IMG/VR virus record: IMGVR_UViG_3300035698_004014
Coordinates: 1-27,711 of that record
Length of the DNA stretch: 27,711 bases
Source: a virus
Direction: 5' to 3' (one strand)
Shown here: in pieces, positions 19,539 to 27,099 of the stretch
Layout of the letters: each line of letters opens with the position of its first letter
How positions within the stretch are numbered: the first letter of the stretch is position 1
Translations under genes and position numbers: made by a program
Notes under the pieces: generated by a model
Told to the model about the DNA's origin: nothing
Databases searched by the model: none
What the model saw: only the letters and a program-made list of their open reading frames with translations

Positions 19539-20771
19539 ATGAAAATACCTAAAATAATTCATCAGTTATGGGTTGGAGATTTACCAGTGCCTGACAAATG
19601 GATGCAGACTTGGAAAGATAAGCACCCTGACTGGGAGTATAAACTCTGGACTGAAAAAGAGTTGGGCGAATTTGATTTTGTAAATCAGAGTCAGATTGAC
19701 CACTTCATGAAGAACGAAATATATCCTGGAGTTGCTGACGTAGCTAGATACGAAATACTTCATAAGTTCGGTGGATTTTGGGCTGGAGCAGACACGGAGT
19801 GCCTGATACCGATTGATGAATTATTTGTTGATGATGAATTCGAGACTTACACATTTTACGAGAACGAGGAGATACGACCTAACTTAGTCGCTCCAATTTG
19901 TGCTTGCGTTCCCGGAAGTTCATTTGCAAAAAGGTTGATAGATAATATGCCTACTATTGAGAATATAATTTTTACCCAAAGAGAACCGTGGCAATGTACT
20001 GGAAATTATTACGTTATGATGGAGATGTTCTCCGCTAATGACGAAAAACTAAAGGTATTTCCTAGCCACTTTTTTGTTCCAGTTCATTATACTGGGTGGA
20101 CATACAAGGGAACTGGCAAAGTGTATGCCACTCACCTGTTCGGAACTTCACAAGAGAACTATGATGAGGGGAGGAAGGTTGACAAATTTCAGGAAAGATA
20201 CCTTGAGCATCAGACAAGGAAGGGAGATGGTAAGGTAGAACCAAACACAAATGTTTATTCAGACATGGAACGTCAAGTATTCTTTAGAATTTTAGAGAGA
20301 AGAAGAAGTCAGAGGAAGTTCAGCCATGCAGGTATTTGCGAGAAATACATTAAGGCATTATATGGTAGCGTAATGTTAGCTCCATCGTCTTGTAACAGGC
20401 AAGCTATTTATATTCAAAAAGTAGATATAATGAAGGACTTGCTAGTTGGCGGTAAGGGTTGGATAAATAATGGTGATACTATTTTTCTCATCTTCGCCAA
20501 CACTACAGCCTACAAATCACCGAATGAAATAGATTTTATGCCGTACTTAGATGCAGGAGTTGTAGTTCAGAACTTGTACTTAATGGCAGAAGTCTTGAAT
20601 CTCGGTGCTTGTTTCGTAAATCCCAACATAAGAAAAGAGGACTTGGAGGAATTCAACAAAGAATACAATAAAAAAGGACACATATTTTGTGGTGCTATGG
20701 TATTCGGACACTATGATAAGAAATCAATCGCTCCACCACTCAGGGATTTAGGGGCTGTAAGTAATTTTTAG
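19539..20771 (+). CDS. Two-domain glycosyltransferase (GT32-like)-nitroreductase fusion
   Basis: 410 residues. Residues 1-~215 are a GT32-like sugar transferase (DXD-type, Och1/TcdA family): IPKIIHQLWVGD start, PDWEYKLWTE, VADVARYEILHKFGGFWAGA, then DTE at 85-87 in place of the usual DxD, and a late THLFGTSQ. Residues ~245-392 are a nitroreductase-like flavin domain: ILERRRSQRKF (FMN phosphate contacts), APSSCNRQ at 281-288, DAGVVVQNLYLMAEVLNLGA at 338-357 and FCGAMVFG near the end. The linker (212-245) is charged. The frame is continuous, so this is one polypeptide as written. The nitroreductase part is ~150 residues, shorter than free-standing enzymes. Donor, acceptor and redox partner are unknown; neighbours include a methyltransferase, which suggests glycan or DNA-base modification. 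Confidence 0.8.
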   Translation: MKIPKIIHQLWVGDLPVPDKWMQTWKDKHPDWEYKLWTEKELGEFDFVNQSQIDHFMKNEIYPGVADVARYEILHKFGGFWAGADTECLIPIDELFVDDEFETYTFYENEEIRPNLVAPICACVPGSSFAKRLIDNMPTIENIIFTQREPWQCTGNYYVMMEMFSANDEKLKVFPSHFFVPVHYTGWTYKGTGKVYATHLFGTSQENYDEGRKVDKFQERYLEHQTRKGDGKVEPNTNVYSDMERQVFFRILERRRSQRKFSHAGICEKYIKALYGSVMLAPSSCNRQAIYIQKVDIMKDLLVGGKGWINNGDTIFLIFANTTAYKSPNEIDFMPYLDAGVVVQNLYLMAEVLNLGACFVNPNIRKEDLEEFNKEYNKKGHIFCGAMVFGHYDKKSIAPPLRDLGAVSNF

Positions 20772-20775
20772 TAGT

Positions 20776-20784
20776 TTATCCACA
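20776..20784 (+). promoter_or_regulatory. Single DnaA-box match
   Basis: TTATCCACA is a perfect DnaA-box consensus, 11 bp before the -35 of the SSB promoter. One 9-mer can occur by chance, so support is weak. Confidence 0.3.
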
Positions 20785-20794
20785 CCTATTGGTA

Positions 20795-20823
20795 TTGTGT
20801 TAGCGTCGGTGTCGTAGTATAAT
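20795..20823 (+). promoter_or_regulatory. Promoter for the SSB-like/replication operon
   Basis: TTGTGT (20795-20800), a 17-bp spacer and TATAAT (20818-20823). It lies in the 145-bp gap after the glycosyltransferase gene and gives a leader of ~88 nt. Confidence 0.65.
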
Positions 20824-20845
20824 CATATTAGGTCGACAAAATCTT

Positions 20846-20893
20846 GCGGGGATTACTCCGCTACTTAAACAAAAAATAGTAGTAAGGCTACTA
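20846..20893 (+). other. Two leader hairpins before the SSB-like gene
   Basis: GCGGGG-ATTA-CTCCGC (20846-20861, one G-U pair) and TAGTAG-TAAGG-CTACTA (20877-20893) in the 5' leader. No ribosome site is contained in either; they may stabilise the message or bind the product. Confidence 0.55.
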
Positions 20894-20916
20894 ATTAATT
20901 GAATAAAAACAAATAT

Positions 20917-21543
20917 ATGGGATTAGAAAACAGACAAGGTGGTAATTATATCACCATACTAGGCGGAAAGTTCTGCCAAAGAGTTACAAAAGAAACAGAG
21001 GGTGCAATCGAAAGAACAAATAAGATAGGCAATGTAGTATTCGAGAAATTTTATGACAATTTTACAGGTAAGTTAATAGATATTACAACAAGAGACGGAG
21101 AATATGGCAAATCTTGGAATTTCATGTTTCAGGATAAGGGAGATGTTTACACTTTGCAGTTGTCTTACTCGAATAGCTTCTCTCAAGCGTTATTGAAGAT
21201 ACTGCCAAACATTGATCTCACTAAGGAAATGAAAGTTTCCCCAAGTGTTAAAGAGGTTGATGGCAAGAGAAAGAGTTCATTATTCGTCAATCAGGACGGT
21301 AAAGCATTGAAACATGCTTATACCAGAGATAATCCAAATGGCTTACCTGATTTAAAACAAACTAAGGTTAAGGGTGAAGTAGTTTGGGACGATACTGAAA
21401 GATTAGAATGGTTGGAGAAAATGGTCAATAAAGATATTAAACCTAAACTTACAGGACCAGTTGAGTATGAGAAAAAAGCCTCAACAGGTCTTGCAGAGGA
21501 CGGAGCAAAGGAAATTAATGTCGAAGAAGACGTTCCTTTCTAA
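20917..21543 (+). CDS. SSB-like single-stranded DNA-binding protein
   Basis: 208 residues from ATG 20917 (MGLENRQGGNYITILGGKFC); a TTG at 20899 in frame adds six residues. The strongest clue is the last segment EINVEEDVPF: an acidic tail ending in a D-x-P-F tip, the interaction peptide of bacterial and phage SSBs. The body is beta-rich with an OB-like order of strands (GNVVFEKFYDNFTGKLIDIT, WNFMFQDKGDVYTLQLSYS). It has its own promoter and lies before the primase-helicase. A large divergent phage SSB is the best reading; sequence identity to classical SSBs is low. Confidence 0.65.
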   Translation: MGLENRQGGNYITILGGKFCQRVTKETEGAIERTNKIGNVVFEKFYDNFTGKLIDITTRDGEYGKSWNFMFQDKGDVYTLQLSYSNSFSQALLKILPNIDLTKEMKVSPSVKEVDGKRKSSLFVNQDGKALKHAYTRDNPNGLPDLKQTKVKGEVVWDDTERLEWLEKMVNKDIKPKLTGPVEYEKKASTGLAEDGAKEINVEEDVPF

Positions 21544-21563
21544 TTAATTAAAATTAAAAAAAT

Positions 21564-21719
21564 ATGAAAACTTTTAACCCAAAACTATCTGACTTCATAA
21601 AGAGAAATCCAGACCAAAAAGTCCTAAGCTTTTCATGGTCTATGTATTGGAGGCTATTGGTAATAGTTTGTGCGGTAGAACTCGTAATCTATTTCTTTTT
21701 CATTGCATTACTTGTTTAA
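21564..21719 (+). CDS. Small single-pass membrane protein (51 aa)
   Basis: MKTFNPKLSDFIKRNPDQKV then SFSWSMYWRLLVIVCAVELV and IYFFFIALLV. One transmembrane helix near the C-terminus with a basic N-terminal half. It lies between the SSB-like and methyltransferase genes. Function unknown. Confidence 0.6.
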   Translation: MKTFNPKLSDFIKRNPDQKVLSFSWSMYWRLLVIVCAVELVIYFFFIALLV

Positions 21720-21728
21720 TCCAAAAGT

Positions 21729-22295
21729 ATGTTCACGAATAATTGGTTCGAGATCACGGCGAAAGCTAACTTCGAGAAGTACATTCTTCCTCTTGCAAAA
21801 AAAGAGGATATGGAGTGTCTAGAAATAGGTTGCTATGAAGGTCAGGCTTCAACGTGGTTACTAAAGAATACTCAAGCAATCTTAACCGTAATTGATACTT
21901 TCAAGGGCAGTAAAGAACACGACGCTCAATTTGAGAAAACTTTACTAGCTAGATTCACTGAAAATATCAAGGAATATGCTCACAGAGTACATATCTTCGA
22001 GGGAACATCAAGGGAAAAGTTGAAGGAAATGACTAATGATTACTTTGACTTTATCTACGTTGATGGTTCCCACCAGGCAAGCGATGTGTTGGAAGATGCT
22101 ATCTTAGCTTTTCCACTACTTAAAGAGAAAGGTATAATGATATTCGATGATTATACTTGGGGTCCAGGATTGAACCCCTACGAACGCCCAGCGACTGGGA
22201 TAGAAGCTTTTCTCAATGTGTATGGCAGTCAAGTGTTCATACTAGAGAAGAATTCACAGGTAATAGTTCAAAAAAGAGAAATGCCTAAGGCATAA
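21729..22295 (+). CDS. Class I SAM-dependent methyltransferase (Methyltransf_24-like)
   Basis: 188 residues, ATG start. LEIGCYEGQASTWLL at 31-45 is the glycine-rich SAM-binding loop, VIDTFKG at 54-60 carries the acidic residue for the ribose, and FDFIYVDGSHQASDVLEDA at 106-124 plus GIMIFDDYTW at 135-144 are the remaining Rossmann motifs with a likely metal/catalytic Asp-His set as in sugar O-methyltransferases. No DNA-specific NPPY motif is present. With the glycosyltransferase upstream it suggests methylation of a glycan or other small acceptor. Confidence 0.82.
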   Translation: MFTNNWFEITAKANFEKYILPLAKKEDMECLEIGCYEGQASTWLLKNTQAILTVIDTFKGSKEHDAQFEKTLLARFTENIKEYAHRVHIFEGTSREKLKEMTNDYFDFIYVDGSHQASDVLEDAILAFPLLKEKGIMIFDDYTWGPGLNPYERPATGIEAFLNVYGSQVFILEKNSQVIVQKREMPKA

Positions 22296-22305
22296 AACAA
22301 TTTAA

Positions 22306-22451
22306 TCTCCCCGATATAAATGTAGACTTAATCTAAGAATATCGGAGGAGAGCAGACTATTAGCGGTTATACAGTACGCTTGAGCAGGTTTCTACATTTC
22401 CTACTCACCTGGTACATAATAATCGCTTTTAGTTTGCTCTTTCCCGATATT
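22306..22451 (+). ncRNA. Candidate switch-like structured RNA upstream of the primase-helicase
   Basis: ATATCGG (22339-22345) can pair upstream with CCGATAT (22311-22317; 12-bp stem with GGAGA/TCTCC) or downstream with CCGATAT (22444-22450), extended by 22347-22359 with 22430-22442 and 22362-22370 with 22419-22427, but not both. AAATGTAGA (22318-22326) is the exact complement of TCTACATTT (22391-22399) in the distal loop, giving a 9-bp pseudoknot. Inner arms GTAC (22374-22377/22412-22415) and AGGT/ACCT (22386-22389/22407-22410) close the distal domain. The 173-nt gap has no ORF. The RNA ends ~18 nt before the start codon of the replication gene. Confidence 0.65.
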
Positions 22452-22468
22452 ATTAATACGAAAAATGT

Positions 22469-24856
22469 ATGAATAAACCATTCCTAACTTATTTTCCTAA
22501 CCACGTTTACAGGTACATTGACTCAACCGGTCAAGGTAGACCTGCAAAAGTGTGCAAGGAGATAAACGAGGATCTTAACATTAAAGGATACGAGAGTTAT
22601 TTCACTGTTAATGGATTTGGAAACACTCCAAATGCAAAGATAGGTAACTGCACGAACCTTAATGCGTTTTTTGTTGATATTGACGGTAGGAAGGACTTGG
22701 AGGAATTAAAGGAAGTAAAAGTTAAGTTCAACCCTAGTTTTATTATCGAAACTCAGAATGGTTATCACTTATATTGGCTTTTAAAAGAGCCAATTTTTAA
22801 AACAAAATACTCTCCTGAAGAATGGGATAACATTATTGCTAGGTGGGAAAGGATTGAGTTGGCTATAGTAAAAGAGTTCAATGCTGACCCAGTTGTTAAA
22901 GACGTTCCTAGAATTCTTCGAGTGCCTAACACTTATTACTGGAAAAAGACAGGAGATAAATATAAGAAAGGTACAAAAGGTGTATTCAAAATTAAAGGTT
23001 TGTATAAAAATGCCTCCAGTAAGTACACAATGGAAGAAATCGAAAAGATAATAACAGTAGCAATCGAGCCTGCAACACTAACCGAGGTAGCCAAAGTAAC
23101 CACAAATAAAAACCAAAGATTTGCTGAAGAAATGAGAAATAATTTCTTTGAGAAAGTCATTGAAGAATATCCAATTGAAGACAGAGACAGTTTCCAAGCC
23201 TTAATCAGTGCTAGTCCTGACAGTTTATATCCCACAATCGGTCGCAACAGCACACTGCACGTTACAGCTTGCCTGATGAGACAAGCAGGTTGGACTATTG
23301 ATAAGGCTTTCAAGCACATTGAGAAAGTTGGTTGGCACGGAATGGACAAAGAGCCAGGAGGCTCTCAGGAGATCGCTAACACAATTAAAAGTGCCTTCCA
23401 GAGTAATTATACCTACTCTCACAAAAATGAAGTAATCAAGCACAACACCTCTCTGACCGAGAAGATTGCGATAGATAGTGCAATCACTAAAGTATCTAAG
23501 AGCCGTAGAGAACAAGACAAAGTTCGGTATGCAGATTACGAAAGAGAAGTCCTACTTAATAATCCTTTCTTAAAAAAGAATGAAATCGGAATAATTTATC
23601 AGTACAAAAATGGGGTTTACGAAGAAATGAAAAAAGGAGAAATAGAAAACATTTTTTACAATGGACTATATGATGATATGTTGATAGGATTTAGGACAAA
23701 AAAACATATTTCAGATAAGATAGCTTGCTTGTTATCAATCATACCTGACCTAAAAATTTCAAACGATAATGGTTACATAGCTAATGTAAAGAATGGTTTA
23801 CTGAATATCATAACGAAAGAACTTCTGCCTCATACTCCGGACTTTGTATCCCTTATACAATATCCAATTGAATATAATCCTAACGCAACCTGCCCTGTAT
23901 GGGATAAATGTATTGATGACTGGATGTCTGGACCAGAGAAGAAAGAAAAGATTAGACTTCTCCAACAGTTTTCAGGGTACTGCCTATCTTCTTCAATGCT
24001 TTACGATAGGGCATTGTTTATGGTTGGTGATGGTGCAAATGGTAAGTCAACATTTATAGATACGATTGCTATGGTTGTCGGAGATAGAGCAACCTCTCAT
24101 ATTGACCTTGATACCTTGTATGGTCAGTTCGGATTTAAGGGGCTAATGGGTAAAAGGTTGAACATAATTGAAGAAGTCAGTGGGAATTACTATCAGAGTA
24201 ACAAGCTGAAAAAACTAATCTCTGGAGAAAGGGTAACGATAGATATAAAATATAAAGACCAATTTACTTTCAGACCTCAAGCCAAGTTCGTTTTTGCAGT
24301 GAATTTATTGCCTAGAGTTGATGATGTTTCAACTGCTACTGAACGCAGGATTTGTTGTTTGAAGTTTCTAAATAACTATCGCATAAATCCTAACTACGAA
24401 TTGCGTTCAGATGTTGGCTTACTTGCACAGGAATTATCTGGGATACTGAACTGGATGATTGAGGGAGCAATTGATTTGGCAGAAAATAAGGAGTTCGTAA
24501 GGACAAATGAACAAACAGAAATGTTAAGCGATTATAGAGCAGAAAACTCCTCCGTTGAAGGCTTCTTATCTCAATGCGTAGTTCTGGACGGAACAGGAGA
24601 GATTGAAACACCCGTACTTTATGATGAATACAAAGAATGGAGTTCTTCTGACGGAGGTAGAAAAACGAAAGCAAATATCACATTCACAAAAGAAGTAATT
24701 GCTTACGGAGAAAAAAATCAACGATTCAAATATGTTCCTAGAGGTGGAGGAAGTGGAGAATCAAAATTCGTTGGTATCAGTTTAAGCCCTCAATGGCTAG
24801 AAAGAAGTAGGCATAGAGGTGGGTTAAATAATAATTTCCCAAACCTAAAAAGATGA
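22469..24856 (+). CDS. Primase-helicase (AEP-type primase plus SF3 D5/P4-like helicase)
   Basis: 795 residues. The N-terminal primase-polymerase region has FFVDID at 67-72 (metal-binding DxD), NGYHLYW at 97-103 (the catalytic His) and DPVVKDVPRILRVPNT at 140-155, as in archaeo-eukaryotic primases of mobile elements. A D5-N-like linker follows. The C-terminal SF3 helicase has Walker A MVGDGANGKST at 518-528, Walker B LNIIEEV at 564-570, sensor 1 FVFAVNLLPRV at 607-617 and the Arg finger RR at 626-627. It would unwind the origin and prime synthesis. Start is the second ATG of ATGTATG, behind a structured RNA. The 3' end overlaps the next gene by 4 nt. Confidence 0.92.
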   Translation: MNKPFLTYFPNHVYRYIDSTGQGRPAKVCKEINEDLNIKGYESYFTVNGFGNTPNAKIGNCTNLNAFFVDIDGRKDLEELKEVKVKFNPSFIIETQNGYHLYWLLKEPIFKTKYSPEEWDNIIARWERIELAIVKEFNADPVVKDVPRILRVPNTYYWKKTGDKYKKGTKGVFKIKGLYKNASSKYTMEEIEKIITVAIEPATLTEVAKVTTNKNQRFAEEMRNNFFEKVIEEYPIEDRDSFQALISASPDSLYPTIGRNSTLHVTACLMRQAGWTIDKAFKHIEKVGWHGMDKEPGGSQEIANTIKSAFQSNYTYSHKNEVIKHNTSLTEKIAIDSAITKVSKSRREQDKVRYADYEREVLLNNPFLKKNEIGIIYQYKNGVYEEMKKGEIENIFYNGLYDDMLIGFRTKKHISDKIACLLSIIPDLKISNDNGYIANVKNGLLNIITKELLPHTPDFVSLIQYPIEYNPNATCPVWDKCIDDWMSGPEKKEKIRLLQQFSGYCLSSSMLYDRALFMVGDGANGKSTFIDTIAMVVGDRATSHIDLDTLYGQFGFKGLMGKRLNIIEEVSGNYYQSNKLKKLISGERVTIDIKYKDQFTFRPQAKFVFAVNLLPRVDDVSTATERRICCLKFLNNYRINPNYELRSDVGLLAQELSGILNWMIEGAIDLAENKEFVRTNEQTEMLSDYRAENSSVEGFLSQCVVLDGTGEIETPVLYDEYKEWSSSDGGRKTKANITFTKEVIAYGEKNQRFKYVPRGGGSGESKFVGISLSPQWLERSRHRGGLNNNFPNLKR

Positions 24857-26130
24857 AACCACTATACGAACATCAAAAGAAAATTATAGATCAAGATAGA
24901 CATAAGTGTGGTCTATTTCTAGGGACGGGTGCCAGTAAGACTAGAACAGCTCTAGTCTTGGCAGAAGGAAAAACTTTAGTTATTTGCCCCAAACAACAGA
25001 GAGAGGATAAGACTTGGGAGAGAGAAAATGAGAAATGGGAAACTAAAGTAAAATTGACAGTAATCAGTAAAGAGGATCTAAGGAAAAATTGGGAGACTCT
25101 CCCTAAATTTACAACAGTTATAATTGATGAGTGCCACAACAATCTCGGAGTTCTTCCCGCTTATGTTCAGAGAAATAGAATACAGAAACCTAAGACCTCT
25201 CAGATATTCGCAGCTACTCTAGGATACGTACAAAAACATCAACCTAAAAGACTTTACTTATTGTCAGCTACTCCAGTTCCAAAACCTATGAGTATGTGGG
25301 GTATCGGTACTTTGTTCGGTCAGAAATGGGATTTCGCAGAATTTCGTAGAAAATATTATGTTGAAGTTAGGCTGGGTGGTGTAAGAAGAATTTGGATGCA
25401 CAAGAAAGATGAAGCATCTAAGCAAAAACTAGCCCATCTAGTTCAGGCTTTCGGATATACTGGTGGTCTTAACGATTTCTTCGATGTACCAGAACAGACT
25501 CACAAGGTTGTCCAGATTGAACTGTCAACAGAGCAAAAAGTAGCAATGAAGAAGATGATGTCTGACGAGGCAGATCCACTGGTTCGTCGCTCACGGCTTC
25601 GTACAATAGAGAATGGAGTGCTATATGGCAAAAAGATTGAAGAATTGGACGGAAAGATAGATCAAATGACTAATATGACCACCATTTTCAAATCAAAAAA
25701 GATAGAATATATACTTGAAAGGGCTCAAGAGTTCCCAAAATTACTGATCTATGCTAATTACACTGCTCAAATTTTAGAGATTGCAAAACATTTAAGAGAG
25801 GCTGACTACAAAGTTTCAGTTTTAAGTGGGTCCACAAAAGATAGAACTTTTATAAGGAAAGTAAATGATAGTCCTAGTCCTCACATTATAGTAGCTCAAA
25901 GCTCTATCTCGTCAGGCTATGAACTTCCAACATTTCCTTGTGTGATTTATGCCAGCAAATCTTGGAGATATGTAGATTATGAGCAATCACTTGGGAGAGT
26001 TCTGCGAGCAAATCACTTAAAGAAAAATTTGTATATACACCTTGTGGTCGACGGGTGTGACAAGGACTGTCATGACTCTATTATGAGCGGGCAGGACTTC
26101 CAAGAAAAATTAACTCTTAATATCTATTGA
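24853..26130 (+). CDS. SF2 helicase, SNF2/DEAD-like (DECH box)
   Basis: 425 residues. YEHQKKIID at 5-13 is a Q-motif-like start; Walker A reads GTGASKTRT at 24-32, with an Ala-Ser where most have Gly-Lys neighbours but retaining K-T; motif II is IIDECHN at 90-96; motif III LLSATP at 136-141; the second RecA domain has QSSISSGYELP and motif VI DYEQSLGRVLRANH near 386-400. Used in phage replication, recombination or remodelling. It is translationally coupled to the primase-helicase (ATGA). Its stop overlaps the -35 of the next promoter. Confidence 0.9.
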   Translation: MKPLYEHQKKIIDQDRHKCGLFLGTGASKTRTALVLAEGKTLVICPKQQREDKTWERENEKWETKVKLTVISKEDLRKNWETLPKFTTVIIDECHNNLGVLPAYVQRNRIQKPKTSQIFAATLGYVQKHQPKRLYLLSATPVPKPMSMWGIGTLFGQKWDFAEFRRKYYVEVRLGGVRRIWMHKKDEASKQKLAHLVQAFGYTGGLNDFFDVPEQTHKVVQIELSTEQKVAMKKMMSDEADPLVRRSRLRTIENGVLYGKKIEELDGKIDQMTNMTTIFKSKKIEYILERAQEFPKLLIYANYTAQILEIAKHLREADYKVSVLSGSTKDRTFIRKVNDSPSPHIIVAQSSISSGYELPTFPCVIYASKSWRYVDYEQSLGRVLRANHLKKNLYIHLVVDGCDKDCHDSIMSGQDFQEKLTLNIY

Positions 26131-26155
26131 CACCAACGTCGACGTATGTTAACAT
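26127..26155 (+). promoter_or_regulatory. Promoter for the RlpA-like gene, apparently leaderless
   Basis: TTGACA (26127-26132), a 17-bp spacer containing the perfect palindrome ACGTCGACGT (26136-26145), and a weaker -10 TAACAT (26150-26155). The expected start falls about at the ATG (26163). Confidence 0.5.
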
Positions 26156-26162
26156 TAAATAT

Positions 26163-26552
26163 ATGAAATATTATTTAGCTATCATACTTATACTAATATC
26201 ACTTCCATTTTTGCTAAGGAAAGAAAGGGTGGTATATAGAGAAGTTGAAACAATCGTACTAGAGATAGACACTGTATCAGGAGGTGCTTCCTACTACGAT
26301 TATGTACTGGATGATGGATGGTCTTCGGTAGGGCACTTAGTTTGTGCCACTAGGGATTGGGAAAGATATTCCTATATCGAAGTAACCAACATTGACAACG
26401 GTAAATCTGTGGTCTGTAGGGTCACTGATTACGGTCCAGATGCCAGCGTATTCCCAGAGAGAATAGTTGACCTATCAAGTTATGCGTTCAGTCAAATTGC
26501 TGACTTGAAATTAGGAGTCATAGATGTATTTGTAACTCAAGAGATAGAATGA
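26163..26552 (+). CDS. Secreted or membrane-anchored RlpA-like double-psi beta-barrel protein
   Basis: 129 residues from ATG 26163; a TTG at 26127 in frame covers promoter sequence. The N-terminus MKYYLAIILILISLPFLLRK is a signal anchor or signal peptide. The body fits the RlpA/double-psi beta-barrel pattern: GGASYYDY (usual GxASWY), LVCATRDWERYSYIEVTNID, NGKSVVCRVTDYGPDA (usual NGxxVxVxVxDRGP, with the catalytic-type Asp present) and RIVDLSSYAFSQIADLKLG. RlpA enzymes cleave naked glycan strands of peptidoglycan. In a phage this could be a lysis protein or envelope-acting factor. Its weak own promoter allows separate timing. Confidence 0.75.
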   Translation: MKYYLAIILILISLPFLLRKERVVYREVETIVLEIDTVSGGASYYDYVLDDGWSSVGHLVCATRDWERYSYIEVTNIDNGKSVVCRVTDYGPDASVFPERIVDLSSYAFSQIADLKLGVIDVFVTQEIE

Positions 26553-26920
26553 AAAGAGAGCAGAAGTGGAATACAATTCTTAACCAATACCTGAGAGAGA
26601 CACGATTTTACTGTTACTACGAACTGAAGCAAACAATGACTGAGTCATTCCAGTTCAGTAAGATAGAGAAGGTTCAATGGGACGGGTTACAATCAACAGA
26701 GAAAAGGGGACTTGTATGGAAGTGGTCTGACGAGATAAGCAGACCCAAGCCCTGTGATGGAGCGTGTTTACCACCATTACCTTCCTACTTGATCATTAAA
26801 TTCAGTGGAGCATTTTGCTTCATTCGTTTCGAGGAAATTGTTAAATTGAGAGACGAAGGAGTAATATCTATTGCTAAGTCGAAAGCAATGGAGCTCGCAG
26901 AAAAAATAATTAAATTGTAG
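26549..26920 (+). CDS. PD-(D/E)xK nuclease, RecU-like Holliday junction resolvase candidate
   Basis: 123 residues, overlapping the preceding gene by 4 nt. YYELKQTMTESFQFSKIEKV has the E-x-K catalytic pair of PD-(D/E)xK nucleases, followed by a Q-x-x-x-L helix (VQWDGLQ), KWSD and KPCDGACLP and a strand YLIIKFSGAFCFI. This order resembles RecU-like resolvases found in many phages (ELK...hQ...L...D...kPfD). Substrate is inferred from family resemblance and from the replication context; an early acidic catalytic residue is not obvious. Confidence 0.6.
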   Translation: MKREQKWNTILNQYLRETRFYCYYELKQTMTESFQFSKIEKVQWDGLQSTEKRGLVWKWSDEISRPKPCDGACLPPLPSYLIIKFSGAFCFIRFEEIVKLRDEGVISIAKSKAMELAEKIIKL

Positions 26921-26930
26921 AATAAAAACT

Positions 26931-27086
26931 ATGACAAACAAAAGAGAACAACTTTCTAGAGTCAATACAAGAATTTTTGTCAGTCAACAAAAATACATCA
27001 AGGCACTAGCAAAGAAAACTAAAAAAACCGAAGGTGAGCTTTATAGAGCCATCGTTGCCGAACACATACGACTAAGCAAAAAATAA
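26931..27086 (+). CDS. Ribbon-helix-helix DNA-binding protein (51 aa)
   Basis: MTNKREQLSRVNTRIFVSQQ then KYIKALAKKTKKTEGELYRA and IVAEHIRLSKK. One beta strand (RVNTRIFVS) followed by two helices with a conserved turn (KTEGELYR) is the MetJ/Arc ribbon-helix-helix fold. Such dimers usually repress transcription. It is the only clear small repressor-like gene seen on the right side. Confidence 0.7.
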   Translation: MTNKREQLSRVNTRIFVSQQKYIKALAKKTKKTEGELYRAIVAEHIRLSKK

Positions 27087-27099
27087 ATTAACTAAAACT

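Noticed and set aside
22936-23515. Minus-strand ORFs opposite the primase-helicase
   Set aside because: Shadows of a gene whose primase and helicase motifs are in the plus frame.
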